Source of the DNA: Inquilinus sp. Marseille-Q2685
GTDB taxonomy: Bacteria; Pseudomonadota; Alphaproteobacteria; DSM-16000; Inquilinaceae
Direction of reading: 5' to 3'
DNA length: 64,000 nt
NCBI RefSeq assembly: GCF_916619195.1
Contig: NZ_CAKAKL010000011.1
Location: 106,124-170,123 of the forward strand
How positions within the stretch are numbered: position 1 is the first letter of the stretch; the number at the start of each line of letters is the position of its first letter. The position numbers and the translations under genes are program-made. The notes beneath the pieces are model-generated. The model was not told the DNA's origin. It searched no databases and worked only from the letters and a program-made list of their open reading frames with translations. Of this stretch, positions 34,280 to 42,695 are shown in pieces.

Positions 34280-36487
34280 TCATATGAGGGCGGTGGTCAA
34301 CGGCAGTGCGCGCCAGCGGCGTTGCGTCGCGGCGAACAGGGCGTTGGCCAGGGCCGGGGCCACCGGCGGCAGCCCCGGCTCGCCCAGCCCGCCCCAGGGC
34401 CCATCGCTGCGCAGGAACCGCACCTCGATCTCCGGCGTCGCGGCGAGGCCGAGCAGCGGATAATCCGGGAAGTTGCGCTCGACCACGGCGCCGCGCTCGA
34501 TCGTGATCCGCTCCGCCAGCGCCGCGCTCAGCCCCATCACCACCGCGCCCTCCACCTGCTGCCGCGCCGTGTCGGGGTTGCAGACGTCGCCGCAATCGAC
34601 CGCCGCGATCACCCGGCGCACCGCCGGCCTGCCGCCGACGCCGACCGAGGCCTCGACCACATGGGCGACCACCGTGCCGTAGGCCTCGGCCACGGCGATG
34701 CCACGGCCGGTGCCCGGCGGCAGCGGCGCGCCCCAGCCGGCCGCCTCGGCGGCCGCCTCCAGCACCCGGCGGTGCCGCGATCCCGGCGGCAGCAGGTCGC
34801 GGCGATAGGCGAAGGGGTCGCGGCCGGCGGCATGGGCCAGCTCGTCGATGAAGCTCTCGGCCCAGAAGGCGTGCTGTGTGTGGTTGACGCCGCGCCAGGA
34901 GCCGCGCCGCACCGGGTCCGGCACCGCCACGGACCGGATCGACTGGTGCGGGACGGCGTAGGGGATGCGGAAGGCCTCGACCGGCGCCGGCATGCCGTCG
35001 ACATAGATCTGCGCCCAGGCCAGCGGCGTGCCGTCGGGCGCCAGCGCGGCGCGGATCCGGGTGGCCAGGCGCGGCCGGAAGGTGCCCTGGGCGAACTCCT
35101 CCTCCCGGCTCCAGACCAGCTTGACCGGGTTCGGCGCCGCCGCCTTCGCCAGCGCCACCGCCTGGACGAGATAGGCCGGAGGCCCGTCGTCGCGGCCGCC
35201 GCGGCGGCCGAAGGCCCCGCCCATCGGCAGCGGCACCAGCGTCACGTCCTCCTCCGCCAGGCCGGACAGCGCGACCAGCTGGCGCTTGGCGACCAGCGGG
35301 TTGTGGTCGCCGGCCCAGACCGTCAGCCGGCCGCCGGAGAGCTGTGCGGTGACGGTGATCGGCTCCATCGCCGCATGGTGCAGGTGCGGCACGCGGTAGG
35401 CCGCCTCGACGATGCGGCCGGCCGGAGCCCGCGCCAGCGCCGCGGCGGCATCGCCGAGCGTCACCCGCGCCTCGCCCTCCGCCGCGGCCAGCGCCGCGTC
35501 CTGGGCCGCATCGATCGAGGCGCAGGACACGCCGCCATGGCCGCCGTCGGAGAAGCGCGGCGCCAGCGCCGCCAGCCCCCGCCGCGCCGCCCATGTGTCG
35601 CGGGCGATCACGGCCACGGCGTCGTCCAGCCGCAGCACCTGCTCCACCCCCGCCACCGCCAGGGCCGGGGCGGGATCCACGGAAAGCAGCCGCCCGCCCG
35701 GCACCGGCGCCGCCGTCACCAAGGCCACGCGCATCCCGGGCAAGGCCAGGTCGATGCCGTAGCCGAAGGCGCCGGCGACCTTGGCCGGGATGTCGAGCCG
35801 CGGCACCGGCGTGCCGATCAGGCGCCAGCGCTGCCGCGGCTTCAGCGGCGGGCTGGCCGGGACCGACAGCTCCGCCGCCTCGGCCGCCAGCTCGCCATAG
35901 CGCGCCGACTGGCCGCTGCCGGACCGGATCACCCGGCCCGCGGCGGTGACCAGCGCGCCGGCCGGCACGCCCCAGCGCCGGGACGCCACCTGGATCAGCA
36001 TCTGCCGCGCCGCGGCGCCGACCAGGCGCATGCCGACCTGGCCGGTCATGCGCACGGCGGTGGAGCCGCCGGTCTGCTGCAGGTCGATGAACCGCGCCGC
36101 GGCGGCGAAGGCGGCGTCGACGGCGCCGTCCAGCACCCCGGGCACCGACCAGTCCTGCAGGGTCCAGCCCTCGGCCAGGAAGCGGTTGGCGAAGGCGCGG
36201 TCGGCCGGCGCCTGGGCCGCCCGCACCTGCGCCCAGTCCACGTCCAGCTCCTCCGCCGCCATCATGGCCAGGGCGGTGTGCACCCCCTGCCCCATCTCGG
36301 TGTGCGGGACATAGACCGTGACCGTGTCGTCGGCGCCGATCTTGAGCCAGCCGGCCAGCAGCGTGCCGCCATCCTGCTCCGCCAGCTGCCGGGCGCGGGC
36401 GTCGAAGCCGCGGTCCCAGACCCGCCAGCCGAGCGCCAGCCCGCCGGCCCCGGCGATGGTGGCGGTGAGGAACCAGCGCCGCTTCAT
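34280..36487 (-). CDS. Molybdopterin-binding subunit of an isoquinoline 1-oxidoreductase-type hydroxylase
   Basis: The 735-residue protein matches the IorB/CoxL-like large subunit found in periplasmic two-component molybdenum hydroxylases. It starts with a twin-arginine-like leader (MKRRWFLTATIAGAGGLALG), continues with LLAGWLKIGADDTVTVYVPH and EMGQGVHTALAMMAAEELDV, and has the molybdopterin-binding GGAFGRRGGRDDGP and GSWRGVNHTQHAFWAESFID. It should oxidise an N-heteroaromatic or aldehyde with water as oxygen donor, passing electrons to the small [2Fe-2S] subunit encoded 10 bp upstream. The usual third partner, a membrane cytochrome c, is not adjacent. Confidence 0.9.
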   Translation of the reverse strand: MKRRWFLTATIAGAGGLALGWRVWDRGFDARARQLAEQDGGTLLAGWLKIGADDTVTVYVPHTEMGQGVHTALAMMAAEELDVDWAQVRAAQAPADRAFANRFLAEGWTLQDWSVPGVLDGAVDAAFAAAARFIDLQQTGGSTAVRMTGQVGMRLVGAAARQMLIQVASRRWGVPAGALVTAAGRVIRSGSGQSARYGELAAEAAELSVPASPPLKPRQRWRLIGTPVPRLDIPAKVAGAFGYGIDLALPGMRVALVTAAPVPGGRLLSVDPAPALAVAGVEQVLRLDDAVAVIARDTWAARRGLAALAPRFSDGGHGGVSCASIDAAQDAALAAAEGEARVTLGDAAAALARAPAGRIVEAAYRVPHLHHAAMEPITVTAQLSGGRLTVWAGDHNPLVAKRQLVALSGLAEEDVTLVPLPMGGAFGRRGGRDDGPPAYLVQAVALAKAAAPNPVKLVWSREEEFAQGTFRPRLATRIRAALAPDGTPLAWAQIYVDGMPAPVEAFRIPYAVPHQSIRSVAVPDPVRRGSWRGVNHTQHAFWAESFIDELAHAAGRDPFAYRRDLLPPGSRHRRVLEAAAEAAGWGAPLPPGTGRGIAVAEAYGTVVAHVVEASVGVGGRPAVRRVIAAVDCGDVCNPDTARQQVEGAVVMGLSAALAERITIERGAVVERNFPDYPLLGLAATPEIEVRFLRSDGPWGGLGEPGLPPVAPALANALFAATQRRWRALPLTTALI

Positions 36488-36497
36488 CGCCCGCCCC

Positions 36498-36971
36498 TCA
36501 CGCCTGCGCCGCCAGGGCGCGGATGGCGCGCCGCACCCGCGGATAGGTGCCGCAGCGGCACAGATTGGTGATGGTGGCGTCGATCTCGGCGTCCGTCGGC
36601 GACGGCCGGGCGCGCAGCAGGGCGGCCGCCGCCATGATCATGCCGGGCTGGCAATAGCCGCATTGCGGCACCTGGATCTCGACCCAGGCCCGCTGCACCG
36701 GGTGCAGCCCGTCGGCCGGCGAGGGCTCTACCGTCGCCGCCAACCCTTCGATGGTGGTGACGGCGGCACCGGCGGCCGACCCCACCGGCACGCTGCAGGA
36801 CCTTACCGCCGCGCCGTCGAGATGCACGGTGCAGGCGCCGCAGGCGGCGACGCCGCAGCCGTATTTCGTGCCGGTCAGCCCGGCCGCCTCGCGGATGACC
36901 CAGAGGAGCGGCGTCTCCGGGTCGCCGTCGAAGGAGAAGGACTGTCCGTTCAGGGTCAGGGCGATGCTCAT
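36498..36971 (-). CDS. [2Fe-2S] subunit of the isoquinoline 1-oxidoreductase-type hydroxylase
   Basis: The 157-residue protein has two iron-sulfur sites of the xanthine dehydrogenase type: a plant-ferredoxin cluster with Cys39, Cys44, Cys47 and Cys59 ([17 protein letters not shown]), and an alpha-helical cluster with Cys104, Cys107, Cys138 and Cys140 ([11 protein letters not shown] and [15 protein letters not shown]). It carries electrons from the molybdenum site of the large subunit. It has no leader and would be exported with the large subunit. It is divergent from a LysR gene 78 bp away that probably controls the pair. Confidence 0.93.
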   Translation of the reverse strand: MSIALTLNGQSFSFDGDPETPLLWVIREAAGLTGTKYGCGVAACGACTVHLDGAAVRSCSVPVGSAAGAAVTTIEGLAATVEPSPADGLHPVQRAWVEIQVPQCGYCQPGMIMAAAALLRARPSPTDAEIDATITNLCRCGTYPRVRRAIRALAAQA

Positions 36972-37049
36972 GCGGTCCCTCCTCAGCGCGATGAGGGAAG
37001 GCTAAGGCGCCTCGCTTTGTCTCGCCATCCGCACTAATCTGCAGTCGCC

Positions 37050-37997
37050 ATGAAGCGACCCTTCACAATCGAGCGCGATCAGCTGGACGGCGTGATCGCC
37101 GTGCTGCGCGTCGCCGAGCGCCGCAGCTTCCGAGCGGCGGCGGAGGAGCTGGGGGTGTCGCCCTCGGCGATCAGCCAGACCATCCGCGGGCTGGAGGCGC
37201 GGCTGGGTGTGGCCCTCCTGACCCGCACCACCCGCCGGGTCGGGCTGACCGAGGCCGGGCAGCGCTTCGTCGACCGCGCCCGGCCGGCGGTGGCGGGGAT
37301 CCTGGCCGCCTTCGACGCGGCGCAGAGCCTGGGCGAGGAGGTGACCGGCCTGCTGCGGCTGAACATGCCGCGGGCGCTGGTGCCGTTCCTGGCCGAGCCG
37401 ATCCTGGTCGAGTTCCGCGCCGCCCATCCGGCGCTGCAAATCGAGATCTTCGCCGATGACGGGCTGGCCAACATCGTCGCCGAGGGCTTCGACGCCGGCA
37501 TCCGCCTGGGCGAGCTCGTGGAGGCCGACATGGTGGCGGTGCGGCTGACGCCGCCCTTCAAGTTCGCGGTGGTCGGCGCGCCCGGCTATTTCGCCCGGCA
37601 CGGCCGGCCGCAGCGGCCGGAGGACCTGCACCGCCACGCCTGCATCGGCACCCGCCACACGCCGCAGGGGCCGATCTATCGCTGGGAGTTCGTTGACGGC
37701 AACCGCGCCTTCGACATGGCGGTGGCCGGGCCGGTGATCGTCAACAGCGGCGGGCTGAACCTGATGGCGGCCGAGCTGGGCATCGGCCTCGCCTACACCG
37801 CCGCGCCGGCGGTGCAGGAGCAGGTCGCCGCCGGGGTGTTGGAGCCGGTGCTGGAGGCGTTCTGCCCCGGCACCCCGGGCCTGTTCCTGTACTATCCCAG
37901 CCGGGCCCAGGCCCTGCCCAAGCTGCGCGCCTTCGTCCAGTTCGTGCACGACAAGCTGCGGCCGGGGACGACCGCGTATATCGGGACGCGGGGGTAG
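37050..37997 (+). CDS. LysR-type regulator, divergent from the molybdenum hydroxylase genes
   Basis: The 315-residue protein has the LysR winged helix (LDGVIAVLRVAERRSFRAAA then ELGVSPSAISQTIRGLEARL) and an effector domain with LPKLRAFVQFVHDKL at the end. It belongs to the CrgA/DmlR-like branch in which QSxxR-type residues near PRALVPFLAEP line the site. Its divergent position suggests it regulates the iorA/iorB-like genes in response to their substrate. No good ribosome site precedes the ATG. Confidence 0.88.
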   Translation: MKRPFTIERDQLDGVIAVLRVAERRSFRAAAEELGVSPSAISQTIRGLEARLGVALLTRTTRRVGLTEAGQRFVDRARPAVAGILAAFDAAQSLGEEVTGLLRLNMPRALVPFLAEPILVEFRAAHPALQIEIFADDGLANIVAEGFDAGIRLGELVEADMVAVRLTPPFKFAVVGAPGYFARHGRPQRPEDLHRHACIGTRHTPQGPIYRWEFVDGNRAFDMAVAGPVIVNSGGLNLMAAELGIGLAYTAAPAVQEQVAAGVLEPVLEAFCPGTPGLFLYYPSRAQALPKLRAFVQFVHDKLRPGTTAYIGTRG

Positions 37998-38083
37998 GTG
38001 GCCGGAAAAATCCGCCGGGCCTGTCGGTTCTCCGCCCGGTCGATCGTCCTATGGTTGATGCCACCAAACGGAGGAGACCCGGG

Positions 38084-38437
38084 ATGTCCTACGCAGACGG
38101 TTTCGTGCTGGCGGTGCCGAAGGCCAGGCTGGAGGAGTACAAGGAAATGGCGCGCAAGGCGGGCGCGGTGTGGAAGGAGCACGGCGCGCTGGCCTATGTC
38201 GAATGCATCGGCGACGACGTGCCCTATGGCGAGCTGACCTCCTTCCCTCGCGCCGTGCAGGCGAAGGAGGACGAGATCGTGGTCTTCGCCTGGGTCGTCT
38301 ACGAGAACCGGGCCGCGCGCGACGAGATCCTCAAGAAGGTGTTTGCCGACCCGCGGCTGCAGGGGGACCACGCCGCCATGCCCTTCGACGGCAAGCGCAT
38401 GATCTATGGCGGCTTCGAAGTGTTCCTGGAGCTGTAG
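38084..38437 (+). CDS. DUF1428 protein, first of a tandem pair
   Basis: The 117-residue protein belongs to DUF1428 (YbaA-like), with the family core MSYADGFVLAVPKARLEEYK at 1-20 and the C-terminal PFDGKRMIYGGFEVFLEL. The fold is a dimeric alpha-beta barrel; the function is unknown. It is cytoplasmic. The ATG follows GGAGGAGACCC. A close paralogue starts 39 bp after its stop with an equally good ribosome site, so this is a tandem duplication and the two are probably one transcript. Confidence 0.88.
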   Translation: MSYADGFVLAVPKARLEEYKEMARKAGAVWKEHGALAYVECIGDDVPYGELTSFPRAVQAKEDEIVVFAWVVYENRAARDEILKKVFADPRLQGDHAAMPFDGKRMIYGGFEVFLEL

Positions 38438-38476
38438 GACGCGAGGCCTGCCCACAACGTGAACAGGAGGCGCAGG

Positions 38477-38830
38477 ATGTCCTATGCAGACGGTTTCGTG
38501 GCGGCGGTGCCGAAGGAGAATCTCGAGGCGTACAAGGAGATGGCGCGGAAGGCCGGCGCTGTGTGGAAGGAGCACGGCGCGCTGGCCTATGTCGAATGCA
38601 TCGGCGACGACGTGCCCTATGGCGAGCTGACCTCGTTTCCACGCTCGGTCCAGGCCAAGGAGGACGAGGTCGTGATCTTCGCCTGGATCGTCTACGAATC
38701 CCGCGCCGCGCGCGACGAGATCAACCGGAAGGTGATGGCCGACCCGCGGATGGACATGGGCACCGCCACCCCGCCCTTCGACGGCAAGCGCATGATCTAT
38801 GGCGGCTTCGAGGTGTTCGTGGAGCTGTAG
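38477..38830 (+). CDS. DUF1428 protein, second of a tandem pair
   Basis: It has the same length (117 residues) as the preceding gene and, compared by eye, about 80% identical residues. The middle part (residues 20-56, including EHGALAYVECIGDDVPYGEL) is identical in protein, while residues 83-99 differ most. The DNA in the middle is nearly identical too, which suggests a recent copy or gene conversion. The ATG follows AGGAGGCGC. Function unknown. Confidence 0.88.
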   Translation: MSYADGFVAAVPKENLEAYKEMARKAGAVWKEHGALAYVECIGDDVPYGELTSFPRSVQAKEDEVVIFAWIVYESRAARDEINRKVMADPRMDMGTATPPFDGKRMIYGGFEVFVEL

Positions 38831-38833
38831 CGG

Positions 38834-39265
38834 TCATGTCGGGTCGCGGTCGAACTGGCCGGCGCCGGCGACCGGCGCCAGCCAGGGCTCACGGCGGATG
38901 ATCCAGCCCTCGCGAGTCGGGCGCAGGTCGCCCGGCGCCTCGTCCAGCGCGCCGAGCAGGATCTCGACCCTGTCCTTGCCCTCGGCCGGGTGGAACAGGC
39001 GCGAGCCGCAGGCCGGGCAGAAGCTGCGGCCGCGAAAGGTGCGAACCTCCCCGGTCGCGGTGAAGGCGTCGCGCGGCCAGTCGGCATAGCCCATGGCCAC
39101 GGCGCCCGTGGCCTTGCGGCATTCGGTGCAGTGGCAGATGCCGACCACCAGCGGCTCGCCCCGAACGGTGAAGCGCACCGCGCCGCAGCTGCAGCCGCCC
39201 TGGCGCAGGCGCACGCCGTCGACATCCGCCCGCGGCTCCGGTCGCAGCACGGGATAGTCGCTCAT
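38834..39265 (-). CDS. GFA-family zinc protein (second copy)
   Basis: The 143-residue protein has the three cysteine groups of the GFA family: GCSCGAVRF near 24-32, CHCTECRKATGAVAMGYADW near 44-63, and CPACGSRLFHPAEGKD near 83-98. It is longer at the C-terminus than the copy at 16735-17094 and only distantly similar to it. A small cytoplasmic Zn-binding protein; substrate unknown. It converges with the DUF1428 pair and has no operon partner. Confidence 0.85.
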   Translation of the reverse strand: MSDYPVLRPEPRADVDGVRLRQGGCSCGAVRFTVRGEPLVVGICHCTECRKATGAVAMGYADWPRDAFTATGEVRTFRGRSFCPACGSRLFHPAEGKDRVEILLGALDEAPGDLRPTREGWIIRREPWLAPVAGAGQFDRDPT

Positions 39266-39325
39266 CCGGCCCTCCTTCCCTGGTCGCTTCGAGGAACAAC
39301 ACCGGATGCGGGGCTTCGTCGCCGC

Positions 39326-39931
39326 CTAGCGGTCGACCTTCCGCTCCTTCAGCAGGCCGGACAGCAGGGCGCCGAAGGCCTTGATCGAATGCCCGGCGGC
39401 GACGTCCGGGTCGGGGGCGTTGGCGATCCACTGGGCGGCGTGCAGCATCGCCCCGTTGAGCAGCCGCGCCGTCGCCTCCGGGTCGACCGGCACGATCACG
39501 CCGTCCTCGGCCAGGCGCCGCAGGCTGCCGGCCATCGAGGCGATGCATTGCGACTGGCTGTCCCAGGTCGAGGGATCGCCGAGCACCGCGGGGCCGTCGC
39601 GCAGGACGATCCGCCGGATCTCCGGCTCCAGCGCCATCTCGAGATAGGCGATGCATTCGTCGCAGAAGCCCTGCCACAGCGACTCGGCGCGGCCGGAGAC
39701 CTCGCGCAGCCGCACGTTCATCTCGGCGTCGATCTCGGCGATCACCGCCCGCAGCAGCCCCTTCTTGTCGCCGAAATGATGGTAGAGCGCGCCGCGGGTC
39801 AGGCCGGCCTCGGCGGTGAAGTCGTCCATCGACGCCTCGGCATAGCCCACGGCGCCGAAGGCGTGCCGGGCCGCCGCCAGCAGCTTGGCGCGGGTCTCGG
39901 CGATCATCTCGCTGCGCGGTCTGTGGGCCAT
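39326..39931 (-). CDS. TetR-family repressor of the divergent MFS exporter
   Basis: The 201-residue protein has the TetR helix-turn-helix (TRAKLLAAARHAFGAVGYAE, then ASMDDFTAEAGLTRGALYHH and FGDKKGLLRAV). Two nearly identical palindromes lie between it and the divergent MFS gene, one 13 bp before its own start, so it very likely represses both genes and releases DNA on binding a compound exported by the MFS protein. Confidence 0.9.
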   Translation of the reverse strand: MAHRPRSEMIAETRAKLLAAARHAFGAVGYAEASMDDFTAEAGLTRGALYHHFGDKKGLLRAVIAEIDAEMNVRLREVSGRAESLWQGFCDECIAYLEMALEPEIRRIVLRDGPAVLGDPSTWDSQSQCIASMAGSLRRLAEDGVIVPVDPEATARLLNGAMLHAAQWIANAPDPDVAAGHSIKAFGALLSGLLKERKVDR

Positions 39932-39943
39932 GCCCCTCCTTCA

Positions 39944-39958
39944 CATACGCGGCGTATG
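39944..39958. promoter_or_regulatory. TetR operator 1
   Basis: CATACGCGGCGTATG is a perfect palindrome about one central base, preceded by TTCA and followed by C as in operator 2. Its centre (39951) is 53 bp from that of operator 2, close to five helical turns. Confidence 0.75.
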
Positions 39959-39962
39959 CCAA

Positions 39963-39991
39963 TTGACACGCACCGTCTCCATCATTATCTG
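39963..39991 (+). promoter_or_regulatory. Sigma-70-like promoter of the MFS gene
   Basis: A consensus TTGACA at 39963-39968 and TATCTG at 39986-39991 are spaced by 17 bases. The promoter sits exactly between the two TetR operators, so repression would be by flanking binding or looping. Confidence 0.55.
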
Positions 39992-39996
39992 CTTCA

Positions 39997-40011
39997 CATA
40001 CGACGCGTATG
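39997..40011. promoter_or_regulatory. TetR operator 2
   Basis: CATACGACGCGTATG has perfect 6-base arms around ACG and the same TTCA...C flanks as operator 1. It would overlap the transcription start of the promoter at 39963-39991. Confidence 0.75.
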
Positions 40012-40040
40012 CAAGTGCTGCTGCCGCAGCGGAGGCCGCC

Positions 40041-41249
40041 GTGACCAACCCCTATGCCGAGATCTTCCGCGCCCCCGGCGCCAAGGCCTTCTCGGCCGCC
40101 GGCTTCATCGCGCGGCTGCCGCTGGCGATGATGACGCTGGGCATCGTCACCATGCTGTCGCAGGCGCGCGGCGAATACGCGCTGGCCGGCGCCGTCTCCG
40201 CCACCTTCGCCCTGTCCAACGCGCTGATCGCGCCGCAGATCTCGCGGCTGGTCGACCGGCGCGGACAGGGCCGGGTGGCGGTCCCGGCCACGCTCGTCAC
40301 CGTGGCGGCGATGGCCGGGCTGATGCTGGCCACCCGCCTGGGCGCGCCGGACTGGACCCTGTTCCTGTTCGCGATCGGCGCCGGCGCCATGCCCAGCCTG
40401 AGCGCCTTCGTGCGGGCGCGCTGGACCGAGCTGTACCGCGACACGCCGCAGCTGCGCACCGCCTTCGCCTTCGAATCCGTGGTCGACGAGGTGATCTTCA
40501 TGACCGGCCCGGTCATCGCCATCGGGCTGAGCGTCGCGGTGATCCCGGAGGCCGGGCCGCTGGCCGCCACCCTGCTGCTGGCCGCCGGCGTGGCCCTGTT
40601 CAGCCGGCTGAAGGCGACCGAGCCGCCGGTGCATGCGCCTGAGGCCGGGCGCGGCCGCTCCGTCATCCGGCTGGGGTCGGTGCGGGTGATCGCGCTGACC
40701 ATGGTCGCGGTCGGCGCCATCTTCGGCACCGCCGAGGTCACCGCGGTCGCCTTCGCCGAGGCGCATGGCGCCACCGCCGCCGCCAGCCTGGTGCTGGCCG
40801 CCTATGCCCTGGGGTCGCTGATCGCCGGGCTGGTGTTCGGGGCGATGAAGCCGCGGCTGTCGCTGGCCGCCCAGTTCGTCCTGGCGATCGGCCTGGCGGC
40901 GCTGACCACCCTGCCCCTCCTGGTCGTCGACAGCATCCCGGCGCTGGCGCTGGTGCTGTTCCTGGCCGGCGCCGCCGTGTCGCCTACCATCATCACCGCG
41001 ATGGGGCTGATCGAGCGGCTGGTGCCGCCGTCGCAGCTGACCGAGGGCATCACCTGGGTGATGACCGGGATCGGCATCGGCATGGCCGTCGGCTCCTCCG
41101 CCTCCGGCCGGATCATCGACGAATTCGGCGCCTCGGCCGGGTTCTGGGTGTCGGTCGCGGCCGGGACCGCGGCGCTGGCCATCGCCCTTCTCGGCCAGCG
41201 CTGGCTGCACGGCCGGGCGCCGGCCGGGGCGGCCTGCGCGGCGGCGTGA
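40041..41249 (+). CDS. MFS transporter under TetR control
   Basis: The 402-residue protein has about twelve hydrophobic segments; the loop ISRLVDRRGQGRVAVPATLV near residues 67-86 is MFS motif A. The GTG at 40041 was chosen because GGAGG lies 5 bases before it and the protein then begins VTNPYAEIFRAPGAKAFSAA, a typical short N-terminus before the first helix; upstream codons would run through the operator region. It should export a small toxic compound. A palindromic repeat lies just behind the stop. Confidence 0.85.
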   Translation: MTNPYAEIFRAPGAKAFSAAGFIARLPLAMMTLGIVTMLSQARGEYALAGAVSATFALSNALIAPQISRLVDRRGQGRVAVPATLVTVAAMAGLMLATRLGAPDWTLFLFAIGAGAMPSLSAFVRARWTELYRDTPQLRTAFAFESVVDEVIFMTGPVIAIGLSVAVIPEAGPLAATLLLAAGVALFSRLKATEPPVHAPEAGRGRSVIRLGSVRVIALTMVAVGAIFGTAEVTAVAFAEAHGATAAASLVLAAYALGSLIAGLVFGAMKPRLSLAAQFVLAIGLAALTTLPLLVVDSIPALALVLFLAGAAVSPTIITAMGLIERLVPPSQLTEGITWVMTGIGIGMAVGSSASGRIIDEFGASAGFWVSVAAGTAALAIALLGQRWLHGRAPAGAACAAA

Positions 41250-41267
41250 CCCGCTCTTCAGATGCAG

Positions 41268-41293
41268 GTTGGGTTCGCGACCGCGAACCCAAC
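41268..41293. repeat. Palindromic repeat A, copy 2
   Basis: GTTGGGTTCGCG at 41268-41279 and its exact complement at 41282-41293 form a 12-bp stem. The core is the same as in copies at 10460 and 55170-55249. A run of six T at 41305-41310 follows, so this copy could act as a terminator for the MFS gene. Confidence 0.75.
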
Positions 41294-41398
41294 ATCCCGC
41301 CCCCTTTTTTCAGAATGGCCCAAGCCCCTCCGGCACGGACTTCTATCCTCTCCCCCCTGACCTGCCGGTTTCAGCGTTCCAACGGAAAGATCAGATCG

Positions 41399-41423
41399 CA
41401 TTCAGCGCCGGCGGTGCTGAATG
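41399..41423. promoter_or_regulatory. Inverted repeat upstream of the glucosamine-6-phosphate-deaminase-like gene
   Basis: CATTCAGC at 41399-41406 and its complement GCTGAATG at 41416-41423 flank nine bases. It lies about 70 bp before the downstream start and could be an operator; no regulator gene is adjacent. Confidence 0.35.
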
Positions 41424-41495
41424 GACGGGCGCGATTGCGCCGTAGCGCCGGCCTCTGCACACTCCTCGGTCCCGGTCGGCCGCCAGGACCAGCCC

Positions 41496-42302
41496 ATGCG
41501 ATCCACCATCGCCATCCCGGTCACCGTCCATCCGACGCCGGAGGATCTCGGCCGCGCCGTCGCCCAGCGCATCCTGGGCGGGATCGAGCGCGCGGAGGAG
41601 GAGAGCCGCCCCTATCTGCTGGGCTGCCCCGCCGGGCGGTCGGCCAAGCCGGTCTATGACGCGCTCGGGGCGCTGGCCGGGATGACCCGCTTCGACCTGT
41701 CGCGGCTGGTGCTGGTGATGATGGACGAGTACCTGGTCGAGGGGCCACACGGGCCGGTGCTGTGCGACCCGCGGGCGCATTACAGCTGCCGCCGCTTCGC
41801 CGAGCAGGAGATCCGGGCGGTCGTGAACGCGAAGCTGCCCGCGCCGCGGCAGCTGCCGGCGGCGGCGATCTGGTGCGCCGATCCGGCGCGGCCCGACGCC
41901 TATGACCGGCGGATCCGCGACGCCGGCGGCATCGACCTGTTCCTCCTGGCCAGCGGCGCCAGCGACGGCCATGTCGCCTTCAACCCGCCGGGCAGCCCGG
42001 CCGAGGGCGGGACCGCCATCGTCGCGCTGGCGGAGGAGACGCGGCGCGACAACATGGCGACCTTCCCGGGCTTCGCCGCCATCGCCGAGGTGCCGCGCCG
42101 GGGCGTGTCGGTCGGCCTCGGCACCATCGCCGGCCTGTCGCGGGCGGCGCTGATGATCATCCATGGCGGCCACAAGCGGCAGGCGGTGCGGCGCCTGCTG
42201 GAGAGCCGGGACTTCGAGCCGGGCTGGCCGGCCACCATCCTGCACCGCTGCCGGCACCCGGAGATCCATCTCGACGCCGCGGCCGCGCGGGAGGCGCAGT
42301 GA
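41496..42302 (+). CDS. Glucosamine-6-phosphate deaminase/6-phosphogluconolactonase-like protein
   Basis: The 268-residue protein has the NagB-fold signature: VLVMMDEYLVEGPHGP near 74-89, where the family has the catalytic DE pair, then LLASGASDGHVAFNPPGSP near 149-167 matching the G-x-G-x-x-G-H-x-A-F-N-x-P loop, and SVGLGTIAGLSRAALMIIHG. The glycines in GASDG differ from the usual GIGxDGH, so the substrate may not be glucosamine-6-phosphate. It is cytoplasmic and should act on a sugar phosphate. It is a lone gene, with no NAG transporter or NagA nearby. Confidence 0.75.
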   Translation: MRSTIAIPVTVHPTPEDLGRAVAQRILGGIERAEEESRPYLLGCPAGRSAKPVYDALGALAGMTRFDLSRLVLVMMDEYLVEGPHGPVLCDPRAHYSCRRFAEQEIRAVVNAKLPAPRQLPAAAIWCADPARPDAYDRRIRDAGGIDLFLLASGASDGHVAFNPPGSPAEGGTAIVALAEETRRDNMATFPGFAAIAEVPRRGVSVGLGTIAGLSRAALMIIHGGHKRQAVRRLLESRDFEPGWPATILHRCRHPEIHLDAAAAREAQ

Positions 42303-42362
42303 TGGTGGGCGGAGAAGCGGTCGGTCGCGGCGCCGATCCGGCCGCAACCGACCGCACCCCGT

Positions 42363-42683
42363 TCAGGCGAACACCGCCTCGTAGAAGCGGAGCCCCTGGG
42401 CCTTCGGCAGGTCCGCCGCCGCCGGCACCACGGGGCTGATGAAGACGCCCTCCATCAGCCCCTTGGCCGGGTGCCGGATGTTGTAGACCTGCGCGCCGAG
42501 ATCCGGCGTGGATGGCGCCGTGAACAGGATCGCGAAGGGATGGCGCCGCAGCAGGCCCGGCGACCCGTAGGGCGAGAGGCGGACGGCGACCAGCGTCGCC
42601 TCCACCCGGCCGCCCGGCCCCTCGACCACGAAGGTCCGGCCGGTGTGGTCCTTGAAGTCGTCGAAGCTGAGCTCGGCGAGCAT
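42363..42683 (-). CDS. DUF6916 protein paired with a tail-collar protein
   Basis: The 106-residue protein has the DUF6916 pattern (LSFDDFKDHTGRTFVVEGPG at 5-24, a beta-rich middle with PFAILFTAP, and the end GLRFYEAVFA). These small proteins are almost always encoded beside microcystin-dependent-protein/tail-collar genes, as here 12 bp behind one. They are thought to help fold or attach the tail-like protein, but this is not proven. No other phage genes are present in the window. Confidence 0.75.
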   Translation of the reverse strand: MLAELSFDDFKDHTGRTFVVEGPGGRVEATLVAVRLSPYGSPGLLRRHPFAILFTAPSTPDLGAQVYNIRHPAKGLMEGVFISPVVPAAADLPKAQGLRFYEAVFA

Positions 42684-42695
42684 CGCGGCGCTCCC

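Noticed and set aside
32921..36571. A 1216-codon open frame on the plus strand opposite the lipid fusion and molybdenum hydroxylase genes
   Set aside because: Again Arg/Gln/His/Gly-rich antisense; the minus strand carries catalytic motifs throughout.
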